Below the pieces are notes generated by a model. The model had not been told where the DNA came from, did no database searches, and saw only the letters and a list, made by a program, of their open reading frames with translations. Of a stretch of DNA of 64,000 nt, positions 53,918-61,621 are shown one piece after another. A program made the translations under genes and the position numbers. Source of the stretch: Pseudomonas sp. TNT3 (GTDB lineage Bacteria > Pseudomonadota > Gammaproteobacteria > Pseudomonadales > Pseudomonadaceae); assembly GCF_010095445.2 (NCBI RefSeq), contig NZ_WFGV02000010.1, positions 62,001 through 126,000 on the forward strand. Reading direction: 5' to 3'. The first letter of the stretch is position 1, and the number at the start of each line of letters is the position of its first letter.

Positions 53918-54004
53918 GTATCTCTGTGTGCTTTCGGGAAATTGTGGAAAACAATATTCACAAGCTCTCAAACCGCGACATAAAGCCGCTGCAAATAGTT
54001 GTTT

Positions 54005-54017
54005 TATCAACGTTTTG
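54005..54017 (+). promoter_or_regulatory. IHF consensus site inside the DnaA-box cluster
   Basis: TATCAA-CGTT-TTG matches WATCAANNNNTTR at every defined position, 29 bases before a perfect DnaA box. IHF bending is required for E. coli datA and DARS2 function. Confidence 0.55.
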
Positions 54018-54073
54018 ACTTGTCCCCGTTTACTGTGGAGCTGGCTGTGAATAACGTGGGTGTAGCTGTCTGA
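54013..54073 (+). repeat. Duplicated module, copy 1
   Basis: Starts TTTTGACTTGTCCCCG, continues through ACTGTGGA and a DnaA box (CTGTGAATAAC), and ends GTGTAGCTGTCTG. The second copy is at 54388-54480. Confidence 0.65.
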
Positions 54074-54387
54074 GAGCCTTTGAATACGTGGCTTGTAGAG
54101 ATGTGGTTATTTATTGATCAGCGGTTTTTGCTCGACCGGTGAGTGCCGTTGTCAACCTTTTTATTGGCATCGTATGCGGATAGAAAATACACCCGGCAGC
54201 CTGTGGATAAGTCTGTGACTAAACTCTGGAAAGAGTCGGCTGAAGGCCGTAGTTGCTGGCTTGGCGCCATCGTCGGTTTGAACGTTCAATCATGCAAAAT
54301 GCCCTGAGCTACACAGCGAGCGCTTCAGGGTCAAGGGAAAAACTTTTAAATCTGCCCGCAAAGCCTTATACACAGCGGCTTCCAGCT

Positions 54388-54480
54388 TTTTGACTTGCCC
54401 CCGGAAACTGTGGACCGGCCTGTGGATAACATGCGCGTACTTAGCTGCAAGCCACGGCTGATATAGTGTGTAGCTGTCTG
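54388..54480 (+). repeat. Duplicated module, copy 2
   Basis: Starts TTTTGACTTGCCCCCG, continues ACTGTGGA, then a DnaA box (CTGTGGATAAC), and after about 35 extra bases ends GTGTAGCTGTCTG, as in copy 1. The copies are in direct orientation about 375 bp apart. Confidence 0.65.
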
Positions 54481-54508
54481 GTTAATTTTTGTACAAAGAT
54501 GCAGTCCC

Positions 54509-54641
54509 TGTAGCAGCTGGCGAAGCCTGCGTTCGGCTGCGAAGCAGTCGTAGAGCCTGAATTCGCGATGTGCCTGAATGACCTTGGCGCCTGATTTCAC
54601 GACTGCTTCGCAGTCGAACGCAGGCTTCGGCAGCTGCTACA
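54509..54641. repeat. REPIN
   Basis: CTGTAGCAGCTGGCGAAGCC and a complementary right arm (GGCTTCGGCAGCTGCTACAG) flank a spacer with an inner palindrome (TGCGAAGCAGTCGT/ACGACTGCTTCGCA). Confidence 0.88.
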
Positions 54642-54760
54642 GGGGGCGTTGTTGAGTCCAACATGCGGGGCTCTGGTTGCTCGTAACAGCCTGGCCGGGC
54701 ATGCTTCCCGCTGATTATCTATTCCAATGGCTGTTCACCAGTCGAAGCAAGGAGAACACG

Positions 54761-55531
54761 ATGTCCAACACCCTGTTTATTACCGGTGCAACCTCCGGTT
54801 TTGGCGAAGCCTGTGCCCGCCGTTTTGCTGAGGCTGGCTGGAAGCTGGTGCTGACAGGTCGTCGTGAAGAGCGGCTTAATGCCCTGTGCGCCGAGTTGTC
54901 GAAACAGACTGAGGTTCTTGGCCTGGTGCTCGATGTGCGTGATCGCAAAGCCATGGAGGAGGCGATTGGCAACCTGCCGCCGTCCTTCGCCAAATTGCGC
55001 GGCCTGATCAACAACGCCGGTCTGGCTCTGGGCGTTGATCCTGCACCCAAATGCGATCTCGACGATTGGGACACCATGGTCGACACCAACGTCAAAGGCC
55101 TGATGTACAGCACCCGTCTGCTGATGCCACGCCTGATCGCTCACGGTCGTGGTGCCAGCATCGTCAACGTCGGCTCCGTCGCCGGTAGTTATCCGTATCC
55201 GGGCAGTCACGTGTATGGCGCGACGAAAGCGTTCGTCAAACAGTTCTCCCTGAGCCTGCGCTGCGACCTGCAAGGCACCGGCGTGCGCGTCAGCAACATC
55301 GAACCGGGCATGTGCGAAAGCGAGTTTTCGCTGGTGCGCTTCGCCGGTGATCAGGAGCGTTACAACGCGACCTATGCCGGCGTCGATCCGATCCAGCCGC
55401 ACGACATTGCCGAGACTATTTTCTGGGTGCTCAACGCGCCAGCGCACATCAATATCAACAGCCTCGAGCTGATGCCGGTGAGCCAGACCTGGGCCGGCTT
55501 TGCCATTGATCGTAATGGTGGCAAGGCGTAA
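54761..55531 (+). CDS. Short-chain dehydrogenase/reductase (YdfG-like)
   Basis: A 256-residue classical SDR. It has the cofactor motif TGATSGFGEACARRF (about 8-22) with an arginine-rich stretch after the second strand (TGRREERL), favouring NADP(H), the structural NNAGLALG, and active-site S-Y-K (NVGSVAGSYPYPGSHVYGATK split as NVGSVAGSYPYPGS and HVYGATKAF). It most resembles YdfG-type 3-hydroxy acid dehydrogenases (serine, 3-hydroxypropionate), but the substrate is not certain. The ATG at 54761 has AAGGAG. Confidence 0.88.
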   Translation: MSNTLFITGATSGFGEACARRFAEAGWKLVLTGRREERLNALCAELSKQTEVLGLVLDVRDRKAMEEAIGNLPPSFAKLRGLINNAGLALGVDPAPKCDLDDWDTMVDTNVKGLMYSTRLLMPRLIAHGRGASIVNVGSVAGSYPYPGSHVYGATKAFVKQFSLSLRCDLQGTGVRVSNIEPGMCESEFSLVRFAGDQERYNATYAGVDPIQPHDIAETIFWVLNAPAHININSLELMPVSQTWAGFAIDRNGGKA

Positions 55532-55536
55532 TTGAT

Positions 55537-55562
55537 GACGAGGGAGCTTGCTCCCTCGCCAC
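55537..55562. repeat. Single REP hairpin
   Basis: GCGAGGGAGCTTGCTCCCTCGC-type hairpin (arms CGAGGGAGC/GCTCCCTCG) immediately after the SDR stop. It may act as a terminator or mRNA stabiliser. Confidence 0.8.
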
Positions 55563-55648
55563 AAAGCCGGCCGACACCTGACATAAGCTAAACTCCTCGC
55601 CCAACACCCCGCCGCAGCCTGCGGCGTCAAGGTGCAAGAGGAGGCTAC

Positions 55649-56554
55649 GTGAGTAACAAAGGTGAGCAGTCACTGCTCAAGCAATCGACCATTCTCATGT
55701 TGGCCGTGGCGATCGCCGGGATCGTGACCGGTTTTGTTTCGGGTGCCCAATCCATCCTGTTCGATGGTTTTTTTTCGTTGATCGCGACCTTCATCAAGGT
55801 CTTGATGCTCATCACCGCCAAACTGATCGCCAAGGAAAGTAACGACCGTTTTCAGTTCGGCTTCTGGCACCTGGAACCCATGGTGTTGTTGATCGAGGGC
55901 AGCTTTCTGTTCTTGATTGCCATCTACGCCTTTCTCAATGGTGTGTTCGGCATCATCAATGGTGGCCGAGAGATCGAGCTCGGGTTGGTGATCATCTACG
56001 CAGCGGTATTTACCGTCGTCAAGTTTGCGTATTTCTTCTACGTCCGCCATCGCAATCGAAAGCTGCGGTCAACGCTCATCCAGTTTGACAACATCAGTTG
56101 GCTGGTGGACGCGATGCTCTCGGTAGGCCTGCTGGTCAGTTTCCTGATTGCGCTGCTGCTCAAGACCCAGGGGTATGACGAGTGGGCGATGTACGTCGAC
56201 CCGTTGATCCTGATCGTGCTGGCGTTGAGCATGCTCCCTCCGGCCTTCAAGATCCTCGCCCCAGCGCTGCGTGATGTGCTGGGGATTGCGCCGGATCAAC
56301 TGGATGACAAGGTGCGTCAGGTCATGGAAGCGGCCAAGGACGAGCACGGTTTCGACGACTACATTTCCTACGTGCAGAAGCACGGGCGGGCGTGTTTTAT
56401 CGAGATTCATGTGGTGTTGCCGGCGGATTATCCGTTGCAGAACGTAGGGCAACTGGATGCGCTGCGGGAGGAGATTTCCGCGAAGCTCGGTAAGGCGGAT
56501 GCGGCGCGATGGCTGACGATCAGCTTTACCGGGGACAAAAAATGGATCGCGTGA
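55649..56554 (+). CDS. Cation diffusion facilitator family transporter
   Basis: A 301-residue CDF protein with five to six membrane helices in the first 190 residues and a cytoplasmic ferredoxin-like domain after about 205. CDF landmarks are QSILFDGFFSLIATF (TM2, single Asp) and DNISWLVDAMLSVGLL (TM5, two Asp). The metal-site histidines of zinc exporters are replaced, so the ion may not be zinc. Start is GTG (55649) with a strong AGAGGAGG site. Confidence 0.85.
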   Translation: MSNKGEQSLLKQSTILMLAVAIAGIVTGFVSGAQSILFDGFFSLIATFIKVLMLITAKLIAKESNDRFQFGFWHLEPMVLLIEGSFLFLIAIYAFLNGVFGIINGGREIELGLVIIYAAVFTVVKFAYFFYVRHRNRKLRSTLIQFDNISWLVDAMLSVGLLVSFLIALLLKTQGYDEWAMYVDPLILIVLALSMLPPAFKILAPALRDVLGIAPDQLDDKVRQVMEAAKDEHGFDDYISYVQKHGRACFIEIHVVLPADYPLQNVGQLDALREEISAKLGKADAARWLTISFTGDKKWIA

Positions 56555-56568
56555 TTCGCTGATGAACC

Positions 56569-56620
56569 CTTCGCCGGCAAGACACGCTCCCACAGGTTGA
56601 TGCGTACCTTGCCCGCGAAG
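56569..56620. repeat. Degraded REP pair
   Basis: CCTTCGCCGGCAAG and CTTGCCCGCGAAGG are inverted around CTCCCACAGG, a worn member of the GTGGGAGCGGGC group, between two convergent genes. Confidence 0.6.
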
Positions 56621-56632
56621 GTTTTCGATCAC

Positions 56633-57760
56633 TTAGCGCAGATAGTCAACCAACCCGCGATAACAGGTCGCCAGGTGATAAGGCGTGGTCGAAGGCATGT
56701 CCTTGCGGCTGACTTCACCCTGCTCATCCCGACACTCATACCAGCCGCCCGCGTGCAGGAAGTGCTGCTGCAATGCCAGGAGTTGGCGCTGTACGGCGGC
56801 TTCTGCATCCGGGCGCAAGGTCAGCGCCCGCAGATACTCAGCCTGGGCCCAGATTCGTTGGGTGGCATCCTTGATGTGGCCATCCAGATCAAGCATCGCC
56901 TGCACGGCACCCGACTGTTGATGCACACCCCATTGCTCGGTCAGCGAAAACGCCCGGTCGAGCGATGTATGCAACGCAGAGCCCCGTAGCAGGGCTGATG
57001 ATTCGAGCAGGAAATACCACTCGAACTGATGTCCCGGTTCAAACCAGTTATCCACAGCGCCCAGCGGCTTCTCCATCAACACACCATGTTGCGGGTCGAT
57101 GAAGCGTTGTTGCATGGCTGTGCATAACTCAACCAGTGCCTCTTGCACGACGGCGTCTTCGCGCGCCGAAAGCGTCGCGAGAAAGGCTTCTGCCAAATGC
57201 ATCAGGGGATTTTGCAGGGGGCCGCTGTTCAGCGATGACCAGTCACGCTCGAGGCTGGCTTCGTACAGGCCGTCGCCTGTGGCGAAACGTTGCGTGATCA
57301 CGTCCAGGGCGCGGTTGAGTACGGACTCCGCCGAAGGGTCGCGAACCTTGTCCCAATAATGAGCGCAGGCAAACAGGATGAAGGCATGGGTGTAGAGGTC
57401 TTTGCGTTGATCCAGTGGCGCGCCTTGCGGGTCGATGCTGTAAAACCAGCCACCGTGTTCGGCGTCGTGAAAGTGCTGTTGCAAGGAACGGAACAGCGCC
57501 TCGGCTCGCTCTTCAGCAGCTGGTACCTGGCCGATCAGGCTGGAGAACAAATACAGCTGTCGTGCGCACGCCATCGCCCGGTAGCGCTGCGGTGGCAGCG
57601 GTTGATGGTCTGCGTCCAGTGCCTCATAGGGCAGCGCCAGCTCGGCATTCCAGCCGGGGCCTTGCCACAGGGGCACGATCACATCCTGGAAATGCTGTTG
57701 CACCGAGTTGAACAGAGCGGTCAATTCAGGCTGGGAGGCGGAGCGGGGAACATGAGGCAT
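56633..57760 (-). CDS. AGE family epimerase/isomerase
   Basis: A 375-residue all-helical (alpha/alpha)6-barrel protein of the N-acylglucosamine 2-epimerase family. Typical segments are RQLYLFSSLIGQ, HGGWFYSIDPQGAPLDQRKDLYTHAFILFACAHYW (split by its His-containing DLYTHAF core), NPLMHLAEAFLA and EPGHQFEWYFLL (conserved His). These match the mannose isomerase/YihS-like branch rather than true acylglucosamine epimerases. No Shine-Dalgarno site is clear before the ATG at 57760. The upstream region is a REPIN minisatellite. Confidence 0.85.
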   Translation of the reverse strand: MPHVPRSASQPELTALFNSVQQHFQDVIVPLWQGPGWNAELALPYEALDADHQPLPPQRYRAMACARQLYLFSSLIGQVPAAEERAEALFRSLQQHFHDAEHGGWFYSIDPQGAPLDQRKDLYTHAFILFACAHYWDKVRDPSAESVLNRALDVITQRFATGDGLYEASLERDWSSLNSGPLQNPLMHLAEAFLATLSAREDAVVQEALVELCTAMQQRFIDPQHGVLMEKPLGAVDNWFEPGHQFEWYFLLESSALLRGSALHTSLDRAFSLTEQWGVHQQSGAVQAMLDLDGHIKDATQRIWAQAEYLRALTLRPDAEAAVQRQLLALQQHFLHAGGWYECRDEQGEVSRKDMPSTTPYHLATCYRGLVDYLR

Positions 57761-57834
57761 TGGCTGGCGTCGTCACGGCAGGGGCGAATGCGCAACATGG
57801 TAGCAGGCCTTGGAGATGCGGTGTCTGTCAGGCC

Positions 57835-58207
57835 CTCATCGCGAGCAAGCTCGGCTCCCACAGGTTTTGTGGTGTTGCTGCTGGCAAGTTCAACCACCAC
57901 AGGATTTGTGGAGTTGCTGCTGGCAAGTTCAACCACCACAGGATTTGTGGAGTTGCTGCTGGCAAGTTCAAGCACCACAGGATTTGTGGAGTTGCTGCTG
58001 GCAAGTTCAAGCACCACAGGATTTGTGGAGTTGCTGCTGGCAAGTTCAAGCACCACAGGATTTGTGGAGTTGCTGCTGGCAAGTTCAAGCACCACAGGAT
58101 TTGTGGTGTCGCTGCTGGCAAGTTCAACCACCACAGATCCGCTGAAGCCGAACTTGCCAACAATGCCACCACAAAACCTGTGGGAGCCGAGCTTGCTCGC
58201 GATGAGG
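57835..58207. repeat. REPIN enlarged by an internal minisatellite
   Basis: The outer arms are a perfect 38-40-bp inverted repeat (CTCATCGCGAGCAAGCTCGG... and its complement at 58168-58207). The left arm runs directly into a 39-bp tandem repeat; the right side carries one inverted, mutated copy of the same unit (about 58148-58175), showing that the unit came from the original palindrome. It fills the 468-bp gap between hupE and the AGE gene. Confidence 0.9.
57859..58131. repeat. Minisatellite, 7 x 39 bp
   Basis: Seven near-identical 39-bp units start at 57859, 57898, 57937, 57976, 58015, 58054 and 58093 (unit begins CACAGGATTTGTGGAGTTGC). Each contains a small hairpin (CCACA/TGTGG). Only a few positions vary (C/G in TCAACC/TCAAGC; GGAG/GGTG). 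As 39 is divisible by 3, stop-free frames run through on both strands, but none looks like a protein gene. Confidence 0.95.
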
Positions 58208-58228
58208 CCAGTCAAGACACTCGAGAAC

Positions 58229-58801
58229 TCAGCCCGCGAGCAACCACACGCCAGTCGCCGCCGAAGCCGCACCCGCGACCCGAACCAACGGCCCTGCCGC
58301 TTGTGGCAACACCCGCACGACCGCGTAGCCTGCGGCATGCAACGCCGCCGTCGCCGCGACGAATCCTGCGGCATACGCCCAAGGGTTCGACATGTCCGGC
58401 AATTCCAGACCGTGCGCCACCCCATGGAACAGCGCAAACAATGCCGTCGCCGCCACTGCCATGCTCAATGGCGGACGCACCGCCAGCGCTACAGCCAGGC
58501 CCAATGCCAGCACTGACGCAGCGATTCCGCCTTCCAGAACGGGCAAGTTCAAGCCTTCAAACCCCAACATACCGCCCACCAGCAGGGTGCCGACGAACGT
58601 GCAGGGCAGTAGCCAGCGAGCCGCACCATTCTGCTGCGCTGCCCACAATCCGACCGCAACCATTGCCAGCAAGTGATCGAGGCCACCGATCGGGTGGCTG
58701 ATACCGGCCATCAATCCATTGTCGCCATGCCCCGGGTGAGCAAAGGCGAGCGCCGGAGTCAGCAACAGGGCCATGGCGCCCAGAATGCGTTTAAGTGTCA
58801 T
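58229..58801 (-). CDS. HupE/UreJ family nickel transporter
   Basis: A 190-residue membrane protein with a signal peptide (to about A21), followed by HPGHGD and the family motif SHPIGGLDHLLAM (HPxxGxDH, residues 36-43) that binds nickel, then about six helices. A second His cluster is FHGVAHGLELP. It lies 32 bp after ureG and should supply nickel for urease. The start has an AAGGAAG site. Confidence 0.92.
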   Translation of the reverse strand: MTLKRILGAMALLLTPALAFAHPGHGDNGLMAGISHPIGGLDHLLAMVAVGLWAAQQNGAARWLLPCTFVGTLLVGGMLGFEGLNLPVLEGGIAASVLALGLAVALAVRPPLSMAVAATALFALFHGVAHGLELPDMSNPWAYAAGFVAATAALHAAGYAVVRVLPQAAGPLVRVAGAASAATGVWLLAG

Positions 58802-58833
58802 GGATAAGCTTCCTTGTTGAAAAAAGGGTGTGA

Positions 58834-59448
58834 TCAGGCTGCAGTCAGCAAACCCTGGCGTTCGATGAAGGCAATGATTTCTTCCAGGCCCTGGCCGGTT
58901 TTCTGATTGCTGAATACGAACGGCTTGCCGTTGCGCATGCGGGTCGTGTCGCTGTCCATCAGGGTCAGGGACGCGCCCACCAGCGGCGCAAGGTCGATCT
59001 TGTTGATCACCAGCAAGTCGGACTTGCAGATACCCGGCCCGCCCTTGCGCGGCAGCTTGTCGCCGGCCGAGACATCGATCACGTAGATGGTCAGGTCGGA
59101 CAGTTCCGGGCTGAACGTCGCCGACAGGTTGTCGCCTCCGGACTCCACGAGAATCAGGTCCAGCCCCGGAAAGCGCCGGTTCAATTGATCCACCGCTTCA
59201 AGATTGATCGAGGCGTCTTCGCGGATGGCGGTGTGCGGGCAGCCGCCGGTTTCCACGCCAATAATGCGCTCAGGTGCGAGGGCTTCGTTGCGCACCAGGA
59301 AGTCAGCGTCTTCTCGGGTGTAGATATCGTTGGTTACGACGGCCAGGTTGTAGCGATCGCGCAGGGCCAGGCACAGGGCCAGCGTCAGGGCGGTTTTGCC
59401 CGAACCAACCGGGCCGCCGATGCCGACGCGCAGGGGTTGTGTGTTCAT
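58834..59448 (-). CDS. ureG: Urease accessory GTPase UreG
   Basis: UreG is a SIMIBI-class GTPase that delivers nickel to apo-urease with UreE, UreF and UreD. The 204-residue protein has the P-loop [12 protein letters not shown] (9-20), [14 protein letters not shown], the metal-binding Cys-Pro-His in [25 protein letters not shown] and NKIDLAP. The ATG at 59448 has TTGGAG; an in-frame ATG four codons earlier does not. Confidence 0.97.
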   Translation of the reverse strand: MNTQPLRVGIGGPVGSGKTALTLALCLALRDRYNLAVVTNDIYTREDADFLVRNEALAPERIIGVETGGCPHTAIREDASINLEAVDQLNRRFPGLDLILVESGGDNLSATFSPELSDLTIYVIDVSAGDKLPRKGGPGICKSDLLVINKIDLAPLVGASLTLMDSDTTRMRNGKPFVFSNQKTGQGLEEIIAFIERQGLLTAA

Positions 59449-59471
59449 GTGATTCTCCAAGTGAAAAGGCC

Positions 59472-60146
59472 CTAGGAACGGAACAGTCGGCTGTACTGGC
59501 GCTCATGGGCCATGCCCGCCAGGGACAGGCCGAAAGCGGCGCTGCCATAGTGTTCGGGGTTGATTTGAGTGGCGTTCTGCTGGGCTTCCTGCAACAGCGG
59601 CAGCAGCTGGCTGGTCAGACGCTGCGCCGCTTGCTGGCCAAGGGGCAGGGTTTTCATCAGCACCGCTAATTGATTCTCCAACCAGCTCCAGAGCCAGGCA
59701 GCCAGCGCATCTTGCGCATTGATGTGCCAGGCGCGTGCGGCCAGCGCCCAACAGAGAGCCAAATGCGGTTCTGGGCGCTGTTCGAGAAAGGCGCGCGCCG
59801 CGGCATCCAGTTCCGGCAAACCATTGAGCAATTGCTGGAGGGAATAACCCATCTGCCGACTTTCCTGATACAGCTCGCGCGTCTCGCGGCTGGCGCGGTG
59901 TTCTTCGCAGTGCTGTAACAAGCGGGCCCAGTTTTCTTGCGCGGCCGCCTCGCAGTGAGCCAGCAGCAGTGGCGCTTCGAAGCGTGCAAGGTTGAGCATT
60001 AATTGGTCACTGATCCAGCGTCGCGCACTGTCCGGATCATTGACCCGGCCGTTATCCACCGCCATTTCCAGGCCTTGGGAATAGCTGTAGCCGCCAATCG
60101 GCAGCTGCGGACTGGCCAGACGCAGCAGCGCCCACGCCGGATTCAT
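59472..60146 (-). CDS. ureF: Urease accessory protein UreF
   Basis: A 224-residue all-helical protein starting [27 protein letters not shown], in which the segment [16 protein letters not shown] is the UreF hallmark. UreF bridges UreG and the urease-UreD complex. It overlaps ureE by four bases. Confidence 0.95.
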   Translation of the reverse strand: MNPAWALLRLASPQLPIGGYSYSQGLEMAVDNGRVNDPDSARRWISDQLMLNLARFEAPLLLAHCEAAAQENWARLLQHCEEHRASRETRELYQESRQMGYSLQQLLNGLPELDAAARAFLEQRPEPHLALCWALAARAWHINAQDALAAWLWSWLENQLAVLMKTLPLGQQAAQRLTSQLLPLLQEAQQNATQINPEHYGSAAFGLSLAGMAHERQYSRLFRS

Positions 60147-60643
60147 AGCCGAACGCCGAACTGGTGCAGTTTCGGTGGGTAATTGAAATCTTCGTCGCCA
60201 TGGCGGGAGTGATGATGGCCGCCGCCGTAAGCGCCATGTTCGGGCTGGAACGGTGCTTCGATGGAGTCGACCTTGGCATCGAGTTGCTCGAGCATGGCTT
60301 TGAGTACGTAGTCATCCAGCAGGCGCAACCAACCGTCGCCGACTTGCAAGGCAACGTGGCGATTGCCCAGGTGGTAAGCGGCCCGCGTCAGTTCGAATGC
60401 GTTGGCGCACGTGACATGCAGCAGTTGTTCAGGGCGGGCGCAGACGCGAACGGTGCGACCATCTTCTGCTTGCAGGCATTCGCCGTCATACAGTGGCGGC
60501 TGACCGCGCTCCAAAAACAACCCGACGTCTTCGCCATCGGCACTGAAACAGCGCAAACGGCTCTTGCTACGGGCGTCGAAGGTCAGGTGCAACTCGGCGG
60601 CCCAGACGGGTTGAGGGTCGATTCTGCGATGAATCACCAGCAT
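60143..60643 (-). CDS. ureE: Urease accessory metallochaperone UreE
   Basis: A 166-residue nickel chaperone with an N-terminal peptide-binding domain, a metal-binding domain with GNRHVALQ near 95, and a His-rich tail (GGGHHHSRHGDEDF, about 141-154) for nickel binding. It is first in the operon ureE-ureF-ureG-hupE. The urease structural genes are not in the window. Confidence 0.95.
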   Translation of the reverse strand: MLVIHRRIDPQPVWAAELHLTFDARSKSRLRCFSADGEDVGLFLERGQPPLYDGECLQAEDGRTVRVCARPEQLLHVTCANAFELTRAAYHLGNRHVALQVGDGWLRLLDDYVLKAMLEQLDAKVDSIEAPFQPEHGAYGGGHHHSRHGDEDFNYPPKLHQFGVRL

Positions 60644-60678
60644 CGGAAGGCTTCCAGCAATGAGCGATAGTCAGGCTA

Positions 60679-60696
60679 GAGCAAGGGGCTTGCCAA
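60679..60696 (-). promoter_or_regulatory. Sigma54-type promoter of the ureEFG operon
   Basis: On the minus strand TTGGCAAG-CCCC-TTGCT gives GG and GC ten bases apart. It differs from TGGCACG-N4-TTGCW only at one position. It lies 36-53 bp before the ureE start, implying a leader of about 25 nt. Confidence 0.7.
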
Positions 60697-60765
60697 TCGG
60701 ACGATGTGTAGGAAATGCCTGACGGATCATGGCTGGTGAGTCATTTCGTTGCGCAAATATGGCTG

Positions 60766-60800
60766 AAATTGGTGCAGGGAAAAAACGCACGCACCAATTT
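60766..60800. promoter_or_regulatory. 10-bp inverted repeat upstream of the ure promoter
   Basis: AAATTGGTGC and GCACCAATTT are perfectly inverted, 15 bases apart, centred about 90 bp upstream of the -24 element. It could be an activator site or a weak terminator structure of desT, which ends at 60819. Confidence 0.45.
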
Positions 60801-60818
60801 GCGACGCTCAAAAATAGA

Positions 60819-61451
60819 TCACTCGGTGCTGCCGAGTCCTTGCCAATGCTTGAGCCCGATAAAAATGAAGCGCAGCTGCTGGGTGATTTTCGCCTGCGGG
60901 GTGAGGTGATCGGGCAGCGCCTCGGCGGGAGGATCGATGATGTCCGGCAAGGTTGCAAAAACACTTTTTACGATCAGATCCGCCACGACGCTCAGTCCGG
61001 CAATGTCCAGGTGTTGCAGTTTGGGCATTAAAGACAGATCGGACGCCAGGTCGGAGCTGATGTCTTCGCGCAAACGACCGATGGCCTGGCGCACTTGCAG
61101 CGAGCCACCGTACTGCTCGCGGGCGAGGAAAAGAAATTGCGATCGATTGGCCGCGACGACATCGAGAAAGATCCGCACGGAGGCGTCAATGATCCCGCCC
61201 ATGACGAACTCGTTGTGCCGCACCAGGCGAATGGTTTCGCGGAAGGTCTGGCCGACTTCACTCACCAGCACCAGGCCGAGCTCATCCATATCAGCGAAAT
61301 GCCGGTAGAAACCGGTGGGGACGATCCCGGCGGTTTTCGTCACTTCGCGCAGGCTCAGGCTGCCGAATCCTCGGCCGCTTTCCATCAAATGGCGGGCAGC
61401 GTCCATCAAGGCGTTGCGGGTCTGTTGTTTCTGTTCGGCGCGGGGCAGCAT
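60819..61451 (-). CDS. desT: TetR family regulator DesT/FabR-like
   Basis: A 210-residue TetR regulator. Its N-terminal helix-turn-helix (SLSLREVTKTAGIVPTGFYR, about 31-50, then HFADMDELG) is characteristic of FabR/DesT, which sense unsaturated versus saturated acyl-CoA and control desaturase and fab genes. In PAO1 desT (PA4890) lies directly beside ureE, the same neighbourhood as here. The desaturase genes are not visible next to it. No clear ribosome site precedes the ATG at 61451. Confidence 0.85.
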   Translation of the reverse strand: MLPRAEQKQQTRNALMDAARHLMESGRGFGSLSLREVTKTAGIVPTGFYRHFADMDELGLVLVSEVGQTFRETIRLVRHNEFVMGGIIDASVRIFLDVVAANRSQFLFLAREQYGGSLQVRQAIGRLREDISSDLASDLSLMPKLQHLDIAGLSVVADLIVKSVFATLPDIIDPPAEALPDHLTPQAKITQQLRFIFIGLKHWQGLGSTE

Positions 61452-61576
61452 CGCAAGGAGATTTCTGGATAAGGGCAGCGACGCACTCTAGCAAATAGGC
61501 TTTGCCGGCGTCGAACGACTATCGGGGATTATGCGCGCAGGGGTAGCGTCTATAAGGTCAAAGGCTGAAAAGTCAA

Positions 61577-61605
61577 AAGCCCAATCCGGGGATTGGGCTT
61601 TTTTT
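61577..61605 (-). terminator. Terminator of the repeat-protein gene
   Basis: AGCCCAATC and GATTGGGCT form a strong hairpin with T4 then T4 further on the minus strand, and T7 on the plus strand; it lies 17 bases after the repeat-protein stop and could be bidirectional. Confidence 0.85.
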
Positions 61606-61621
61606 CAAGGCCGCCATGGGC

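Larger units (their letters stand above)
53943..54429. other. DnaA-box cluster with IHF site (candidate datA/DARS-like locus)
   Basis: Within 490 gene-free bases there are four exact matches to TTATNCACA: TTATTCACA (54046-54054, minus), TTATCCACA (54202-54210, minus), TTATACACA (54366-54374, plus) and TTATCCACA (54421-54429, minus). Two one-mismatch boxes lie at 53943-53951 (TTTTCCACA, minus) and 53954-53962 (ATATTCACA, plus). About 0.015 exact matches would be expected by chance in this length at equal base use. No dnaA, dnaN, rpmH or gidA is nearby, so this is not the usual oriC. No gene was found in 53753-54760. Confidence 0.65.

Noticed and set aside
53753..54760. Chromosomal oriC
   Set aside because: DnaA boxes are present, but dnaA, dnaN, recF, rpmH and gidA are absent, and no obvious AT-rich 13-mer unwinding region was seen.
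57859..58131. CRISPR array
   Set aside because: Units are contiguous 39-bp repeats without unique spacers, and no cas genes are present.
57290..58516. Open frames through the 39-bp array on both strands
   Set aside because: They exist because 39 is a multiple of 3. They start inside neighbouring genes and lack ribosome sites; the array is best seen as noncoding.
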